The notes: generated by a model from the letters alone, not told the origin. A DNA stretch of 64,000 nucleotides from Luteimicrobium subarcticum (GCF_002798015.1 NZ_PGTZ01000006.1:372001-436000); one strand, 5' to 3'. Shown: positions 17,716 through 26,935, counted from the stretch's first letter. Made by a program: numbers and translations.

Positions 17716-19444
17716 CGCGCACCGCGGGGTCGTCGTCCGGCGACGGCCCCGCGAGCGCGGCGAGGGCGCGGTGCACGTTGCCGTGCAGGTGGTCCTTGCC
17801 GAGGGCGGCGACGAGGCCGTCCCGTTCGAGGACGCGACGGACCGCGGGCCGCACCCCGGCCAGCCGGACGTCCACCCCCGCCTCCGTCGCGGTGCGGACC
17901 ACGTCCGACAGGGCGGCGGTCCCCTGCGAGTCCGCGAACGTCACGCTCGCCAGGTACAGCACGACTGCGCGGACCCCGGCCTCGCCCGACGCGCGGCGCA
18001 CCCGGTCGGCCACGCCGTCCGCCGTCGCGAAGAACAGCCCGCCGTCCAGGCGCAGGACCACGACGCCGGCCACCGTCTCGTCGCCCGGGTGCTCGTCCAG
18101 GTCACGGAAGACCTGCGTCCCGCGCTCGCGCCCCAACGTCGTCACCCGCGGGTGCGTCACGACGTGGACCAGCCACAGCAGCGACAGCACGATCCCGACG
18201 ACCACCCCGGCGAGGACCCCCACGACGAGCGTCGCGACCAGGGCGGCGACCGCCACCCAGAAGTCCACCCGGGAGACGCGACGCAGGCGGCGCATCTCCG
18301 GGACGTCCATCATCCCCATGACGACCGCCTCGATGATGAGCGCCGCGAGGACCGGCTTCGGCAGGGACGAGAAGAGCGGCGCCAGCACCAGCAGGGCGAG
18401 CAGGACCACCGCCCCCGACGTGAGCGACGCGACGCCCGTGCGCGCTCCCGCCCGGTCGTTGAGCGAGCTCGCCGACAGGCTCGTCGAGACCGGCATGCCC
18501 TGCAGCAGCCCGGCCCCGACGTTCGCCCCCGCCTGGGCGACCGACTCCTGGTCGATGTCGACGTCGTACCGGTGCTTCGCAGCGAACGCGCGGGCGTCGC
18601 CGGCCGTCTGCGAGAAGCCGATCATGACCAGGGCGAACGCCGCGAGCAGCACGCTGCCCGCGTGGTCCGTGAGGAGTCCGAGGTCGGGGACCTCGAGCGA
18701 CGGGAGCCCGCTCGGGATGTCGCCGACGAGCGCGACCCCCCGGTCGCCCAGGTCGAGCAGCGCCGACGCGAGGAGACCTCCCACGACGAGCACGAGCGCG
18801 TTCGGCACACGCGGGGCGGCGCGGTGCAGACCGAACACCACGACGAGGGACACCACGCCCACGACCACGGTCGCCGTGTGGGCGTCGCCGAGACCCGTCA
18901 GCCACGACCACAGCTCCCGGAACGACGTCTTGCCCTCGGCGTCCGTCCCCGTCAGCTTCGGCAGCTCCCCGACGACGACGTCGATCGCCGCGCCGAACAG
19001 GAACCCCGTCACCACGGCGCGGGACAGGAACTGCGAGAGCCAGCCGAGGCGGAACACCGCCAGGGCGAGGAACATCAGCCCGGACACGAGCGTGATGCCT
19101 GCGACGAGCGTCGCCACGTCCGGTCCCGTCACGCCCGTGGCCAGGACGGCGCCGCCCGCGACCGCGGCGATCCCCGAGCTCGGGCCCGTCGAGATCTGCC
19201 GACAGGTGCCCAGCACGGCGTAGACGATCGCGCCCACCGCGGCCGCGTAGAGCCCCCGCTCGAGCGGCACGCCGGCCACACCGGCGTATCCCAAGTTCTT
19301 GGGGATGATCAGCGCGCCCACCACGACGCCCGCCACCAGGTCCCGCCCCAGCCACTCGCGGCGGTAGGTGCGCAGCTGCGCGGTGAGCGGCACGAACCGC
19401 GTCAGCCGGCTCCGAGGCGGCGTGGGGACGACCGGCGCCGTCAT
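17702..19444 (-). CDS. SulP family anion transporter with STAS domain
   Basis: 580-residue transporter for sulfate, bicarbonate or a related anion. About 12-14 membrane spans start after LGRDLVAGVVVGALIIPKNLGYA, the sulfate-transporter signature region; GLLQGMPVSTSLSASSLN is also typical. The C-terminal 130 residues form a STAS domain (VVVLRLDGGLFFATADGV; VVLYLASVTFADSQGTAAL), with the loop position where SpoIIAA-like proteins are phosphorylated. It overlaps the convergent SDR gene by 14 bases. A carbonic anhydrase gene lies 14 kb away, which gives weak support for bicarbonate. Confidence 0.92.
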   Translation of the reverse strand: MTAPVVPTPPRSRLTRFVPLTAQLRTYRREWLGRDLVAGVVVGALIIPKNLGYAGVAGVPLERGLYAAAVGAIVYAVLGTCRQISTGPSSGIAAVAGGAVLATGVTGPDVATLVAGITLVSGLMFLALAVFRLGWLSQFLSRAVVTGFLFGAAIDVVVGELPKLTGTDAEGKTSFRELWSWLTGLGDAHTATVVVGVVSLVVVFGLHRAAPRVPNALVLVVGGLLASALLDLGDRGVALVGDIPSGLPSLEVPDLGLLTDHAGSVLLAAFALVMIGFSQTAGDARAFAAKHRYDVDIDQESVAQAGANVGAGLLQGMPVSTSLSASSLNDRAGARTGVASLTSGAVVLLALLVLAPLFSSLPKPVLAALIIEAVVMGMMDVPEMRRLRRVSRVDFWVAVAALVATLVVGVLAGVVVGIVLSLLWLVHVVTHPRVTTLGRERGTQVFRDLDEHPGDETVAGVVVLRLDGGLFFATADGVADRVRRASGEAGVRAVVLYLASVTFADSQGTAALSDVVRTATEAGVDVRLAGVRPAVRRVLERDGLVAALGKDHLHGNVHRALAALAGPSPDDDPAVRVTGS

Positions 19445-19573
19445 CGCCGGGACCGGCTCGCGCCGTCGAACGGTTCGGTCGCCCGGAGCGCACGGTCCGT
19501 CATCGCGCAAGCGTGGCACGCACGGCCGCGGGGCGCGCGGCCTGCTACCGCGAGCCGCCGTCCGTCCCGGAGA

Positions 19574-20035
19574 TCAGTGCTCGCCCTTGACGACGAAGTA
19601 GGAGCCCCGGATCGTGCCGGCGAGCTTGGACCGCTGGCGCGCGAACTTGAAGGCCCCGAGCTCGTCGGGGACCTCCATGCCGTCCGAGAGCTTGAACCCC
19701 ACGGCCCGCTTGCCCCCCGCCGCGAGCGTGTACAGCACGTTGATCGCGAGCCCTGACGCGTAGAAGACATGGGTCCACCGGATGCCGTCGACCTCGAACG
19801 ACGTGGCCTCGAGCGGCGGCGACGCGATGCTCAGGCCGCGCTCCTCGCGCAGCACGCGCTCGACGTAGGCGACCGCCTCACCGGCCTCGGACGCCGGGTC
19901 GACCGTGAAGACGTGGTCGTACTTGTTCTTGAAGTACCGGGCCTCGTTGGCGCGGAGTCCCGCGAGCGCGTCCGCGACCGGTGAGGACTCGAGGCCGACG
20001 GTGGAGACGTTCTCGAAGTCGACGACGTACGACAT
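19574..20035 (-). CDS. Conserved hypothetical protein
   Basis: 153 residues, not recognised. It begins MSYVVDFENVSTVGLES and contains a Tyr/Lys/His-rich segment (ARYFKNKYDHVFTV), a predicted helix (AVAYVERVLREERGL) and a beta-rich C-terminal half (FEVDGIRWTHVFYASG; IRGSYFVVKGEH). There is no signal peptide or membrane segment, so it is probably cytoplasmic. A longer reading frame continues upstream but would run through the YigZ gene. ATG at 20035 is the natural start. Confidence 0.65.
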   Translation of the reverse strand: MSYVVDFENVSTVGLESSPVADALAGLRANEARYFKNKYDHVFTVDPASEAGEAVAYVERVLREERGLSIASPPLEATSFEVDGIRWTHVFYASGLAINVLYTLAAGGKRAVGFKLSDGMEVPDELGAFKFARQRSKLAGTIRGSYFVVKGEH

Positions 20036-20124
20036 GCCTGGTCCCCCGGTCTCCTGCGCTACCTCCTGCGACCTGGCCACGCTACCGTCTGCGGGCTCGC
20101 CAGGCGCCCCATCCACGAGTCGTC

Positions 20125-20772
20125 TCAGCCGGGCAGGTCGACGTACGCGGTGCACCCGACGTCGACACCCGCGGCCCCGGACGACAGCTCCGCCACGCGG
20201 TCGACGGTCGCGCCGACGTCGCCCGGAGCCACTGCGAGATCGATGCGCAGGGCCTCGCCGTACTCGACGTGCACCGGCACCAGGCCGGTGCGCCGCAGCT
20301 CCGCCTCGAGGCCGGGCCCGCGATCCCAGCCGACGTCGACGTGCAGCCGCGTCCGGGGCGCGCGGACCACACGCCGGGCCGCTGCCGCGGACTCCTGGAC
20401 CGCCGCCGTGTACGCCCGCACGAGCCCCCCGGTGCCCAGCAGCACCCCGCCGAAGTACCGGGTGACGACCGCGACGACGTCCGTCAGCCCCTCGCCGCGC
20501 AGCGCCTCGAGCATCGGGAGCCCGGCGGTGCCACTCGGCTCCCCGTCGTCGTTCGACCGGGCCGTCTCGCCGCGCGGGCCGATCCGGAACGCGCTGCAGT
20601 GGTGTCGAGCGCGCGGGTGCGCGGCCCGTGCCTCGGCGACGACGGCGCGGGCCGCGTCCTCCGAGGCGGACCGGTCGAGCACGCAGAGGAACCGGGACCG
20701 CTCGATCTCGATCTCCGTCTCGACGCGACCGGCCACGGTCGTGTACTCGTCGGCGGAGGTCATGGAACCCAT
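20125..20772 (-). CDS. yigZ: YigZ/IMPACT family protein
   Basis: 215 residues. The family core is clear: EIEIERSRFLCVLDR, ARHHCSAFRIG, NDDGEPSGTAGLPML and VTRYFGGVLLGTGGLVRAY, followed by the ferredoxin-like C-terminal domain (DUF1949-like). Members are linked to translation and GCN2-like control, but the exact activity in bacteria is not settled. ATG at 20772 (MGSM...) is 13 bases from GGGAGG, a long spacing; ATG at 20763 is the alternative. Confidence 0.9.
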   Translation of the reverse strand: MGSMTSADEYTTVAGRVETEIEIERSRFLCVLDRSASEDAARAVVAEARAAHPRARHHCSAFRIGPRGETARSNDDGEPSGTAGLPMLEALRGEGLTDVVAVVTRYFGGVLLGTGGLVRAYTAAVQESAAAARRVVRAPRTRLHVDVGWDRGPGLEAELRRTGLVPVHVEYGEALRIDLAVAPGDVGATVDRVAELSSGAAGVDVGCTAYVDLPG

Positions 20773-20835
20773 TGTTCCCGACGGTCCTCCCGGGAACCGA
20801 GCGCCCGCGAGCTCGACGGCTCGCCGGCATCGGCG

Positions 20836-21318
20836 ATGATCTGCCTCATGAGGCGAACGGCGCCCCCGGCGCAGCGCTGCGTGACATGCGGAGAAGAGCA
20901 CCAGGGCCTCACCACGGTCTTCGGCCCTCCAGCACCGGATCCATGGGCATCCGCGACCGACGAAGAACGGAACCGTGGAGGGATCAACCGCGACACGTGC
21001 GTCATCACGATCGACGACACGACCTCCTACGTCGTCCGAGGTGAGCTGCCGATCCCCGTGCGCGACGCGGCGACAGGCGCCTTCGCCTGGTCCGTCTGGG
21101 TGTCGCTGAGCGAGCAGAACATGAGGACGTTGGCCGACCGGTGGTACGACCCCGGACGCGAGTCGCTGCCCCCGATGTTCGGCTGGCTCTGCAACGAGCT
21201 GTCTCCCTACCCGTCCACCACTCACCTCGCCACCAACGTCCACACCCGCGCTCCAGGTGTCGAAGGCATCACGATCCACCGCGTCGCGGAGTTGAACCGC
21301 CTCCTGCGTGCCACCTGA
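20836..21318 (+). CDS. DUF2199 family protein
   Basis: 160 residues. A CVTCGEEHQGL motif near the N-terminus, which could bind a metal, is followed by FGPPAPDPW, then DTCVITIDDTTSYVVRGELPIPV and FAWSVWVSLSE, matching the layout of DUF2199. No function is known for the family. ATG at 20836 or 20848 are both possible. Divergent from yigZ and the first gene of a visibly less GC-rich stretch. Confidence 0.75.
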   Translation: MICLMRRTAPPAQRCVTCGEEHQGLTTVFGPPAPDPWASATDEERNRGGINRDTCVITIDDTTSYVVRGELPIPVRDAATGAFAWSVWVSLSEQNMRTLADRWYDPGRESLPPMFGWLCNELSPYPSTTHLATNVHTRAPGVEGITIHRVAELNRLLRAT

Positions 21319-21347
21319 CCGTCAGGGCGTCCCGGTAGGTTCACGCC

Positions 21348-22547
21348 ATGGGATTCCGGGGCGAGGCACAGCGTGTTCGTGACGAGAGCCTGACCCACGG
21401 CCAGCGGCTTCGTGCGCTCACCCGCTGCCTGGAACGCGTGCACCCGGTCGGCTTCCAGCCCTCGTGGGACTACCTCGAGGCGAAGCTCGGCACCTCACGA
21501 GAGGACGTGCGGTTCCTCGTCCCGGCTCTCGACCTGCTCGACCGCGAGCGCAGCGCGTACCTCGACGTCGACCAGCGCTACGCGGTTCTGAGGCGACGCC
21601 TCAAGCGGCGAGGGTCGAGGGCGCCGCGACCCGACGACGTCACGCCGCGCTCACCTCGTCGGTGGCACGGCGACGAGCGGGAGGGTGCGATCCACGTGCT
21701 GAGGTGGTGGCTCCGGGAGCGTCTGCCGCCGGGCTTCGTGGACGACCCGGAGGCCCAGCGCGCTGTCGACGTCGCGCGTGCCCTCGCGCACGCCTCGAGT
21801 CCTGCTCCGGTCGATCGCGTCGGTCTGCAAGCGAGCCTCCGCTGGGCTCGACGACACGACGCCGGGCAGCTGCTCCACCTGCTCGGCCAGATCCACGTCG
21901 CCCTCGACGGACCTCCCGCGGTCGGCATCCCGTGGAACTTCGTGACGCCGACCGACCGAACCACCGGCACGTCGGCGGTCGCACGTGAGTCCTTCAGGGA
22001 CCCCGTCGGGCTATGGCGCGCCACCCCCGGCAGGGCGAGCCATGTCGTCGACGCGGCCACCGACCTCCTGGTCCTGGGATACGACGCGAGTGCGCTCGGC
22101 GAGCTCGCCGGCATGTCGCCGTGCGCGTCTTTCTACGACGTCGACCCCGTTCTCACAACCGTCCTCGATCAGGTGGGAGCAGCAGACCTCCTCGGACGAG
22201 GTGCCGACCGTGCCGGACTCGAAGCACATCTTGGTCTCTTCCTGGACCGCACGATCACGCTCCGTGAGCTCTCGACCTGGGCGCACCAGACGATCGGTCA
22301 TGACGGCGAGGAAGACCTGCAGCCGTTCGTGGAGCTCGACGACGTCTACGACGACTGGGAGTACTCGGGCGAAGACCTCTGCTCCCTCGACACGGTCACC
22401 CGCCAGGCCGCGCGAGACTTTCTCGCAGGTCGATCCGTCACACGATTCGACGGGCTCGAGCCATCCCCGCCGGCAGCAACCACCGTGGCGCGACCGCCGG
22501 GCTGGCTCGATCGCCTGCGACGGCGTGGTGGCCAACCTGCGCCGTGA
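21348..22547 (+). CDS. Hypothetical protein, 399 residues
   Basis: Not recognised. The N-terminal 85 residues look like a winged-helix or DNA-binding-like helical segment (RALTRCLERVHPV; LEAKLGTSREDVRFLVPALDLLDRER). The middle is Arg/Trp-rich (VLRWWLRERLPPGF) and the C-terminal third is acidic (FVELDDVYDDWEYSGEDLC). It lacks signal and membrane segments. It follows the DUF2199 gene by 29 bases on the same strand and codon use is less extreme than in the flanking core genes, consistent with an accessory locus. Confidence 0.6.
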   Translation: MGFRGEAQRVRDESLTHGQRLRALTRCLERVHPVGFQPSWDYLEAKLGTSREDVRFLVPALDLLDRERSAYLDVDQRYAVLRRRLKRRGSRAPRPDDVTPRSPRRWHGDEREGAIHVLRWWLRERLPPGFVDDPEAQRAVDVARALAHASSPAPVDRVGLQASLRWARRHDAGQLLHLLGQIHVALDGPPAVGIPWNFVTPTDRTTGTSAVARESFRDPVGLWRATPGRASHVVDAATDLLVLGYDASALGELAGMSPCASFYDVDPVLTTVLDQVGAADLLGRGADRAGLEAHLGLFLDRTITLRELSTWAHQTIGHDGEEDLQPFVELDDVYDDWEYSGEDLCSLDTVTRQAARDFLAGRSVTRFDGLEPSPPAATTVARPPGWLDRLRRRGGQPAP

Positions 22548-23348
22548 TCGAGGAACGCTTCCACGGATCTCACGGACTGATACCCCGGGCGACGGCGGCA
22601 GCGAAGAGCAACCCGTCGAAGGCGCTCGCCGCCTTGTCTGCCGGCGGCCTGTCGAGCACGGCGCGCACGGCGTCTGCCGGCACCGGGGTGATCCGACGGG
22701 CGTCGGCCAGCGCGAGCACCGGCTCCGGCGGGACGCTGCGAGCGACCACCGACCGGCTGATGGTCGGGTCCGTCGTCGGGCAGGAGGTCATCTGGTCGAT
22801 CAACTACTTCCTCGTCGCGCAGAACCAGGACGACCTGTTCGCGCTCGTGCGCGACGGAGCGTCCGTGGACGTCCGTGGACCGTGCCCGACCTGCTGGTCG
22901 ACGCCCACCCACGCACGGCCCGACGTCACCCCGACGCCCATGCTCGGGTACTCGCCGACCTGGACGAAGCACCGGTCATCGGGCCTGCGTCTGTTCCGTG
23001 CCACGGGCACCTGTCCTTCCGACATCACGGCTCGCGCGGCAACCGCCCGCGAAACCTTCAGGCGCTGCGCGTCTCCGCGGTGGAACAGAGGCGACGGCCG
23101 TGTCGATACGCACGGCCCTCGCCCCGGGTGTGGGGCGCCCCGTTCCCGCCCTCGTCGTCCGGATCTGCACGTGGTGGTGAGCTGTGCGGTGTGCCCTGTC
23201 ACCTGTGCGCCGTGCTGAGCTGCACTGTCGACGGGGAATCGAACCCCATGCGTTGCTCTTCACGCGCCAGGGAGCCGGAAGACCGCCGGCCCTCGGTGTG
23301 TGCACGCCTCCGTGACGACTACCTGCTTCCCACACCCAGCTCGTGGGG
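22548..23348. pseudogene. Decayed coding sequence in an 800-base gap
   Basis: No intact gene is supported here. On the plus strand a protein-like stretch at about 22778-22880 (QEVIWSINYFLVAQNQDD) gives way, in another frame, to a second one at about 22882-22983 (VPDLLVDAHPRTARRHPD). A perfect tandem repeat of GTCCGTGGAC at 22861-22880 marks the junction. A 77-codon minus-strand frame (22570-22803, TTG start) shares the GC-rich third-position column, so the strand of the 5' part cannot be decided. I read the region as a broken gene next to a tRNA fragment. Confidence 0.35.
23225..23248 (-). other. 3' tRNA fragment (T-arm) remnant
   Basis: Read on the minus strand, TGGGGTTCGATTCCCCG (23248-23232) folds as a canonical T-arm: five-pair stem, TTCGATT loop with the conserved T54-T55-C56 and A58. 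The next seven bases, TCGACAG, would be the 3' acceptor strand, but no complementary 5' half or anticodon arm exists upstream and CCA is absent. It resembles the short 3' tRNA copy left by site-specific integration of an element. Confidence 0.4.
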
Positions 23349-23822
23349 TCAGTCCTCGATCAGGTCGATCTCCCAGTTGGTCCGCTGGATCAGGGTGTCC
23401 ACCTCGCGGATCTCCTTCGAGAGGGCATCCGCCTCGGCGCGGAGCTCGGCGACCGGGAGGGCGGAGAGGACCCGCAGCTCGGACCGCAGCTGCCTGACCG
23501 CTCCGCGCTGGTCGCGCCCCGACGCGGCGTCGGCGGCCGCGGTGACCACCGAGTGGCGCAGCCGCAGGACGTCCCGGCGGGCGAGGGCGTCGGTCAGCGT
23601 GCCACCGCCGTCGATCACCACGGTGGAGTTGGTCCGGTTGATCTGACGGATCAACCGCTCCAGCTCGTCCAGCACCTCACCGGCCTGGGCCAGGACCTCG
23701 GCCGCGTTCTCGGCCGGTTCCTCGCCCTCCTGGAACCGGGCGCTGCCGACGACACGCGCCCGCAGCTGCTCCACCCGCCGCACTGCGGCCGCCCGCTGCG
23801 CGAGCGCTTCAGCCAGCTTCAC
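23349..23822 (-). CDS. DIP1984 family protein
   Basis: 157 residues, almost wholly alpha-helical with coiled-coil character. MKLAEALAQRAAAVRRVEQLRARV, LERLIRQINRTNSTVVIDGGGTLTDALARRDVLRLRHSV and REVDTLIQRTNWEIDLIED match the DIP1984 (septicolysin-like) pattern. The molecular function is unknown; no signal peptide is seen, so it is probably cytoplasmic. Stands alone at the edge of the accessory patch. Confidence 0.85.
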   Translation of the reverse strand: MKLAEALAQRAAAVRRVEQLRARVVGSARFQEGEEPAENAAEVLAQAGEVLDELERLIRQINRTNSTVVIDGGGTLTDALARRDVLRLRHSVVTAAADAASGRDQRGAVRQLRSELRVLSALPVAELRAEADALSKEIREVDTLIQRTNWEIDLIED

Positions 23823-23923
23823 TCGTCTTCACCTGTCCGTCTTGGGGATCGTGCGGCAATTATGCACGTCCACGGGGTACCCCGGAGCTGGCAGCTTCAC
23901 GGCGATGCTGGTGTTCCTTCCAC

Positions 23924-23947
23924 CAGAAATCGGCATCAGAAATCGGC
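23924..23947. repeat. Short tandem duplication at a stop codon
   Basis: CAGAAATCGGC occurs at 23924-23934 and again at 23937-23947, 13 bases apart. The second copy includes the stop codon of the 23936-24358 gene. Probably a slippage duplication that may have altered the last codons. Confidence 0.5.
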
Positions 23948-24358
23948 GTCCCTCAGGCCGAGGACCTGCCACATCGACGCCGCCTCGTCCCGAGGAAGCC
24001 AGGCGAAGTCGAACACGACCGGCGGGCCGGGGCCCCACCGCTGACTCACCCCACCGAAGACGCCACGGCGCTCCTCCAGGAGAACGCTCGGGCCGTGGTG
24101 GTCGAGATGACCGGCATCGAGCTCTCGCACCGTGTACCAGGCGGGGCCGTAGTCCTCGAACGCGGGCTCCTTCGTCCCGTCAGCCCAGACGATGACGAAC
24201 CAGGGCCACGGAGACCGCCCCGGGAACGTGATCTCACCGACGACGCTCGCGAGGTGGCCCATCAGGATGCCACCCACGTGTAGCGTCCCCACGCCATGGT
24301 CGTACGCCCGCAGCTCGGGATCGGGCAGGACATACCGACCCTCTCGAAACGACGTCAT
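23936..24358 (-). CDS. Hypothetical protein, 140 residues
   Basis: Not recognised. It starts MTSFREGRYVLPDPELRAYDHGVG and is rich in aromatic residues (SPWPWFVIVWADG; DYGPAWYTVREL), a mainly beta pattern. There is no signal peptide. ATG at 24358 was preferred to an upstream frame that would begin at 24529 inside the next gene's 3' end. Its GC content is visibly below that of the flanking core genes. Confidence 0.55.
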   Translation of the reverse strand: MTSFREGRYVLPDPELRAYDHGVGTLHVGGILMGHLASVVGEITFPGRSPWPWFVIVWADGTKEPAFEDYGPAWYTVRELDAGHLDHHGPSVLLEERRGVFGGVSQRWGPGPPVVFDFAWLPRDEAASMWQVLGLRDADF

Positions 24359-24428
24359 GACCGGCCGCTGTGGTGCTGACGCAAATCGACCACTTCGTGG
24401 ACAAGCGCGGGCGTGACGCTGACCGTCG

Positions 24429-24770
24429 TCATCGGAACTCGCGAACGACCTCGATCGGACCGACGATGTGCCGGTTGAACTCCTCGAGTTCCTCTGCAGG
24501 GATCCAGTACTCGAGGATCGTCTGGCCACCTGCTTGCTGGACGTGGTACTGGTCGAGAAACACCTTGTCGACCTCGAAACGCGTCACGTACCCGACGCCG
24601 CTCGCCTTGACGTTCCAGTCGCGGGCGATCCGGACGGTGTAGTCCTCATTCAGGACCGGGTAGAAGATCGGTTGATCGGAAAGCCTTGGGGGCCATGCAC
24701 GCCAGCCCGAAGCCTCGACCAGGGCGAGCTCGTGGGGACCTGTGGGGCGCCAGAGCGTGACCGTTTCCAT
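24429..24770 (-). CDS. Small conserved protein, ADP-ribosylation/crystallin J1-type annotation
   Basis: 113 residues. LWRPTGPHELALVEASGWRAWPPRL, then QPIFYPVLNEDYTVRIARDWN, GYVTRFEVDKVFLDQY and YWIPAEELEEFNRHIVGPIEVV form a conserved block that I recall from short actinobacterial and other bacterial proteins often labelled ADP-ribosylation/crystallin J1. The label is not biochemical evidence. ATG at 24770 fits the usual length; ATG at 24842 would add 24 poorly conserved residues. Confidence 0.65.
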   Translation of the reverse strand: METVTLWRPTGPHELALVEASGWRAWPPRLSDQPIFYPVLNEDYTVRIARDWNVKASGVGYVTRFEVDKVFLDQYHVQQAGGQTILEYWIPAEELEEFNRHIVGPIEVVREFR

Positions 24771-24920
24771 GTCCGCAGTCTCGCCGATGCGGAACCTCGG
24801 TGCCGAACGCTTTCCGCGTGCCGGTAGCCGTGGCTCCACCAACGCTCATGGCTGAGGCCTTGTCGGACCGTGCGCGGACTACGACGAGAGAACTCCTAGG
24901 GCCTGCGCCGACGCGCCGGC

Positions 24921-26006
24921 TTACACGTTGAAGCGGAACTCCACGACGTCGCCGTCCTGCATCACGTAGTCCTTGCCCTCGATGCGCGCCTTGCCCGCCG
25001 ACCGGGCGTTCGCGACGGAGCCCGCCTCGACGAGCTCGTCGAACGACACGATCTCCGCCTTGATGAACCCGCGCTCGAAGTCGGTGTGGATGACGCCCGC
25101 TGCCTGCGGCGCCGTCCACCCACGCTTGATCGTCCAGGCGCGTGCCTCCTTGGGGCCCGCGGTGAGGTACGTCTGCAGGCCGAGGGTGTGGAAGCCCACG
25201 CGGGCGAGCTGCGCGAGACCGGGCTCGGTCTGGCCGGAGTCGGCGAGCATCTCGGCGGCGTCCTCGGGCTCGAGCTCGACGAGCTCGGACTCGAACTTCG
25301 CGTCGAGGAACACGGCGTCCGCGGGGGCGACGAGCGTGCGGAGGCGGTCCTGCATCGCGGTGTCGGCCAGCCCGTCCTCGTCCGTGTTGAAGACGAAGAT
25401 GAACGGCTTCGCGGTCATGAGCTGCAGGCTCGCGACATCTGCGAGGTCGAGCTTGGCGCCGGCCGCGCCCTGGTAGAGCGTCGTGCCCTCCTCGAGGATC
25501 GCCTGCGCGGTCTTCGCCGCCTCGTAGAGCTTGGCGTCGCCCTTCTTGATCTTGACCTCCTTCTCGAGACGCGGCAACGCCTTCTCGAGGGTCTGGAGGT
25601 CCGCAAGGATCAGCTCGGTGGAGATCGTCTCCATGTCGCCCTCGGCGTCCGACGAGCCCTCGACGCGGACGACGTCCGGGTCGGAGAACACGCGGGTCAC
25701 CTGACAGATGGCGTCGGCCTCGCGGATGTTCGCGAGGAACTTGTTGCCGAGCCCCTCGCCCTCGCTCGCGCCCTTGACGATCCCCGCGATGTCGACGAAC
25801 GACACCGTCGCCGGGAGCGTGCGCTCGCTCGTGAACACCTCGGCGAGCTTGTCCAGCCGCGGGTCCGGGAGCGGGACGACGCCGACGTTGGGCTCGATCG
25901 TCGCGAACGGGTAGTTCGCCGCGAGAACCTGGTTGCGCGTCAGGGCGTTGAAGAGGGTGGACTTGCCGACGTTGGGGAGGCCGACGATCCCGATGGTGAG
26001 TGCCAC
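24921..26006 (-). CDS. ychF: Redox-regulated ATPase/GTPase YchF
   Basis: 361 residues, the family's usual length. P-loop GLPNVGKST (9-17), [20 protein letters not shown], the altered G4 region [11 protein letters not shown] that goes with ATP preference in YchF, and the C-terminal TGS domain ([35 protein letters not shown]). It binds ribosomes and is linked to oxidative-stress responses in studied bacteria. GTG at 26006 gives the conserved start (V/M)ALTIGIVG; no strong ribosome-binding site is seen. Confidence 0.97.
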   Translation of the reverse strand: MALTIGIVGLPNVGKSTLFNALTRNQVLAANYPFATIEPNVGVVPLPDPRLDKLAEVFTSERTLPATVSFVDIAGIVKGASEGEGLGNKFLANIREADAICQVTRVFSDPDVVRVEGSSDAEGDMETISTELILADLQTLEKALPRLEKEVKIKKGDAKLYEAAKTAQAILEEGTTLYQGAAGAKLDLADVASLQLMTAKPFIFVFNTDEDGLADTAMQDRLRTLVAPADAVFLDAKFESELVELEPEDAAEMLADSGQTEPGLAQLARVGFHTLGLQTYLTAGPKEARAWTIKRGWTAPQAAGVIHTDFERGFIKAEIVSFDELVEAGSVANARSAGKARIEGKDYVMQDGDVVEFRFNV

Positions 26007-26074
26007 GGGAGCCAAGTCTACGGGGGCGTCCGGGCCGGTGGGCACAGGCGAGCCTGCCCCACCGGCCCGTCGCG

Positions 26075-26929
26075 TCAGCCGACGACGCCGCGGTCGTCGG
26101 CCCGCAGGGACAGGTCCGACACCGAGATGTCGAACGTCTTCGCCGACTTCTCGTACCCACCGGCCAGGCCGGCCGCGGGGTCGACGATCGTCACGGTGCT
26201 CCCGCCGTTGCGGTACCCGACCGCGATGACGAAGTGCCCGATGTCGCGGTTCGGGTGGTTGTTGTAGTGCGTCTTGACCTCGTGCGTGTTGATCACGACC
26301 GGGATGTGGTAGCCACCGATGTCCGCCCGGATGATGGCCTTGAGCTCCGTCGCGCTCGGAGCGGAGATCGCCTCGTACTGGGAACCGCGGGACCCGGCGA
26401 CCCACCGCATCCCGTTGCGCACCTGGAGGCGGTCGCTCCCGGCCGTCGTCGTCTTGATCTTCGCCGCGACCTCGGCCTGCGTCTTGTTCGTGTGGAAGTA
26501 CTTGGACGCGATCGCGACCGACGTCGGACCGCACCAGTAGCCGGTCTTCTGCTGCTGCCAGAGCGCGACCGCGCTCTTCGTCGGGTTGCTGCTGCTGCCG
26601 ACCAGCGAGTACTGGCTCGGGATCGGGCGGTAGCACACACGGGTCGTCGCGGCCGCCACGCTCCCCGGCCCGGCGGCGACGGAGGCCGAGGCGCACGGCG
26701 AGGTGAGCGCACCCAGACCACCCGCGCTGCTGCCGGAGCTGACAGGCACCCCCTTCGACGAGACCGACTTGAGCGTCGAGAGCCGGTGGGTGGCCGCGGA
26801 GCTCCGCGCACCCCAGGACTTGCCCTGGTCACCCGTGACGGTCACGGCCGACGCCGCGACAGGAGCGGCCACCAGTGCGAAGCCCACCGCCGCCGCGGCG
26901 GCGCGAATCGCTACGGTTCGAATCTTCAT
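26075..26929 (-). CDS. Secreted C39-like cysteine peptidase
   Basis: 284 residues. The signal peptide MKIRTVAIRAAAAAVGFALV ends near AASAV (about 28). A Ser/Gly-rich spacer (30-95) precedes a Peptidase_C39_2-like domain with the catalytic cysteine in GYWCGPTSVAIAS, the histidine in DIGHFVIAVGYR and the aspartate in VTIVDPAAG. It should act outside the cell; the substrate is unknown and self-release or cell-wall turnover are possibilities only. The mRNA leader is structured, see 26936-26985. Confidence 0.85.
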   Translation of the reverse strand: MKIRTVAIRAAAAAVGFALVAAPVAASAVTVTGDQGKSWGARSSAATHRLSTLKSVSSKGVPVSSGSSAGGLGALTSPCASASVAAGPGSVAAATTRVCYRPIPSQYSLVGSSSNPTKSAVALWQQQKTGYWCGPTSVAIASKYFHTNKTQAEVAAKIKTTTAGSDRLQVRNGMRWVAGSRGSQYEAISAPSATELKAIIRADIGGYHIPVVINTHEVKTHYNNHPNRDIGHFVIAVGYRNGGSTVTIVDPAAGLAGGYEKSAKTFDISVSDLSLRADDRGVVG

Positions 26930-26935
26930 CTTGTC

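Noticed and set aside
22570-22803. 77-codon minus-strand ORF as a real gene
   Set aside because: It starts with TTG right after an in-frame stop, has no ribosome-binding site and shares its GC-rich column with a plus-strand frame. Treated as part of the decayed region.
23215-23300. A functional tRNA gene on the minus strand
   Set aside because: Only the T-arm and one acceptor strand are present. No matching 5' acceptor, D-arm or anticodon arm can be found within 90 bases.
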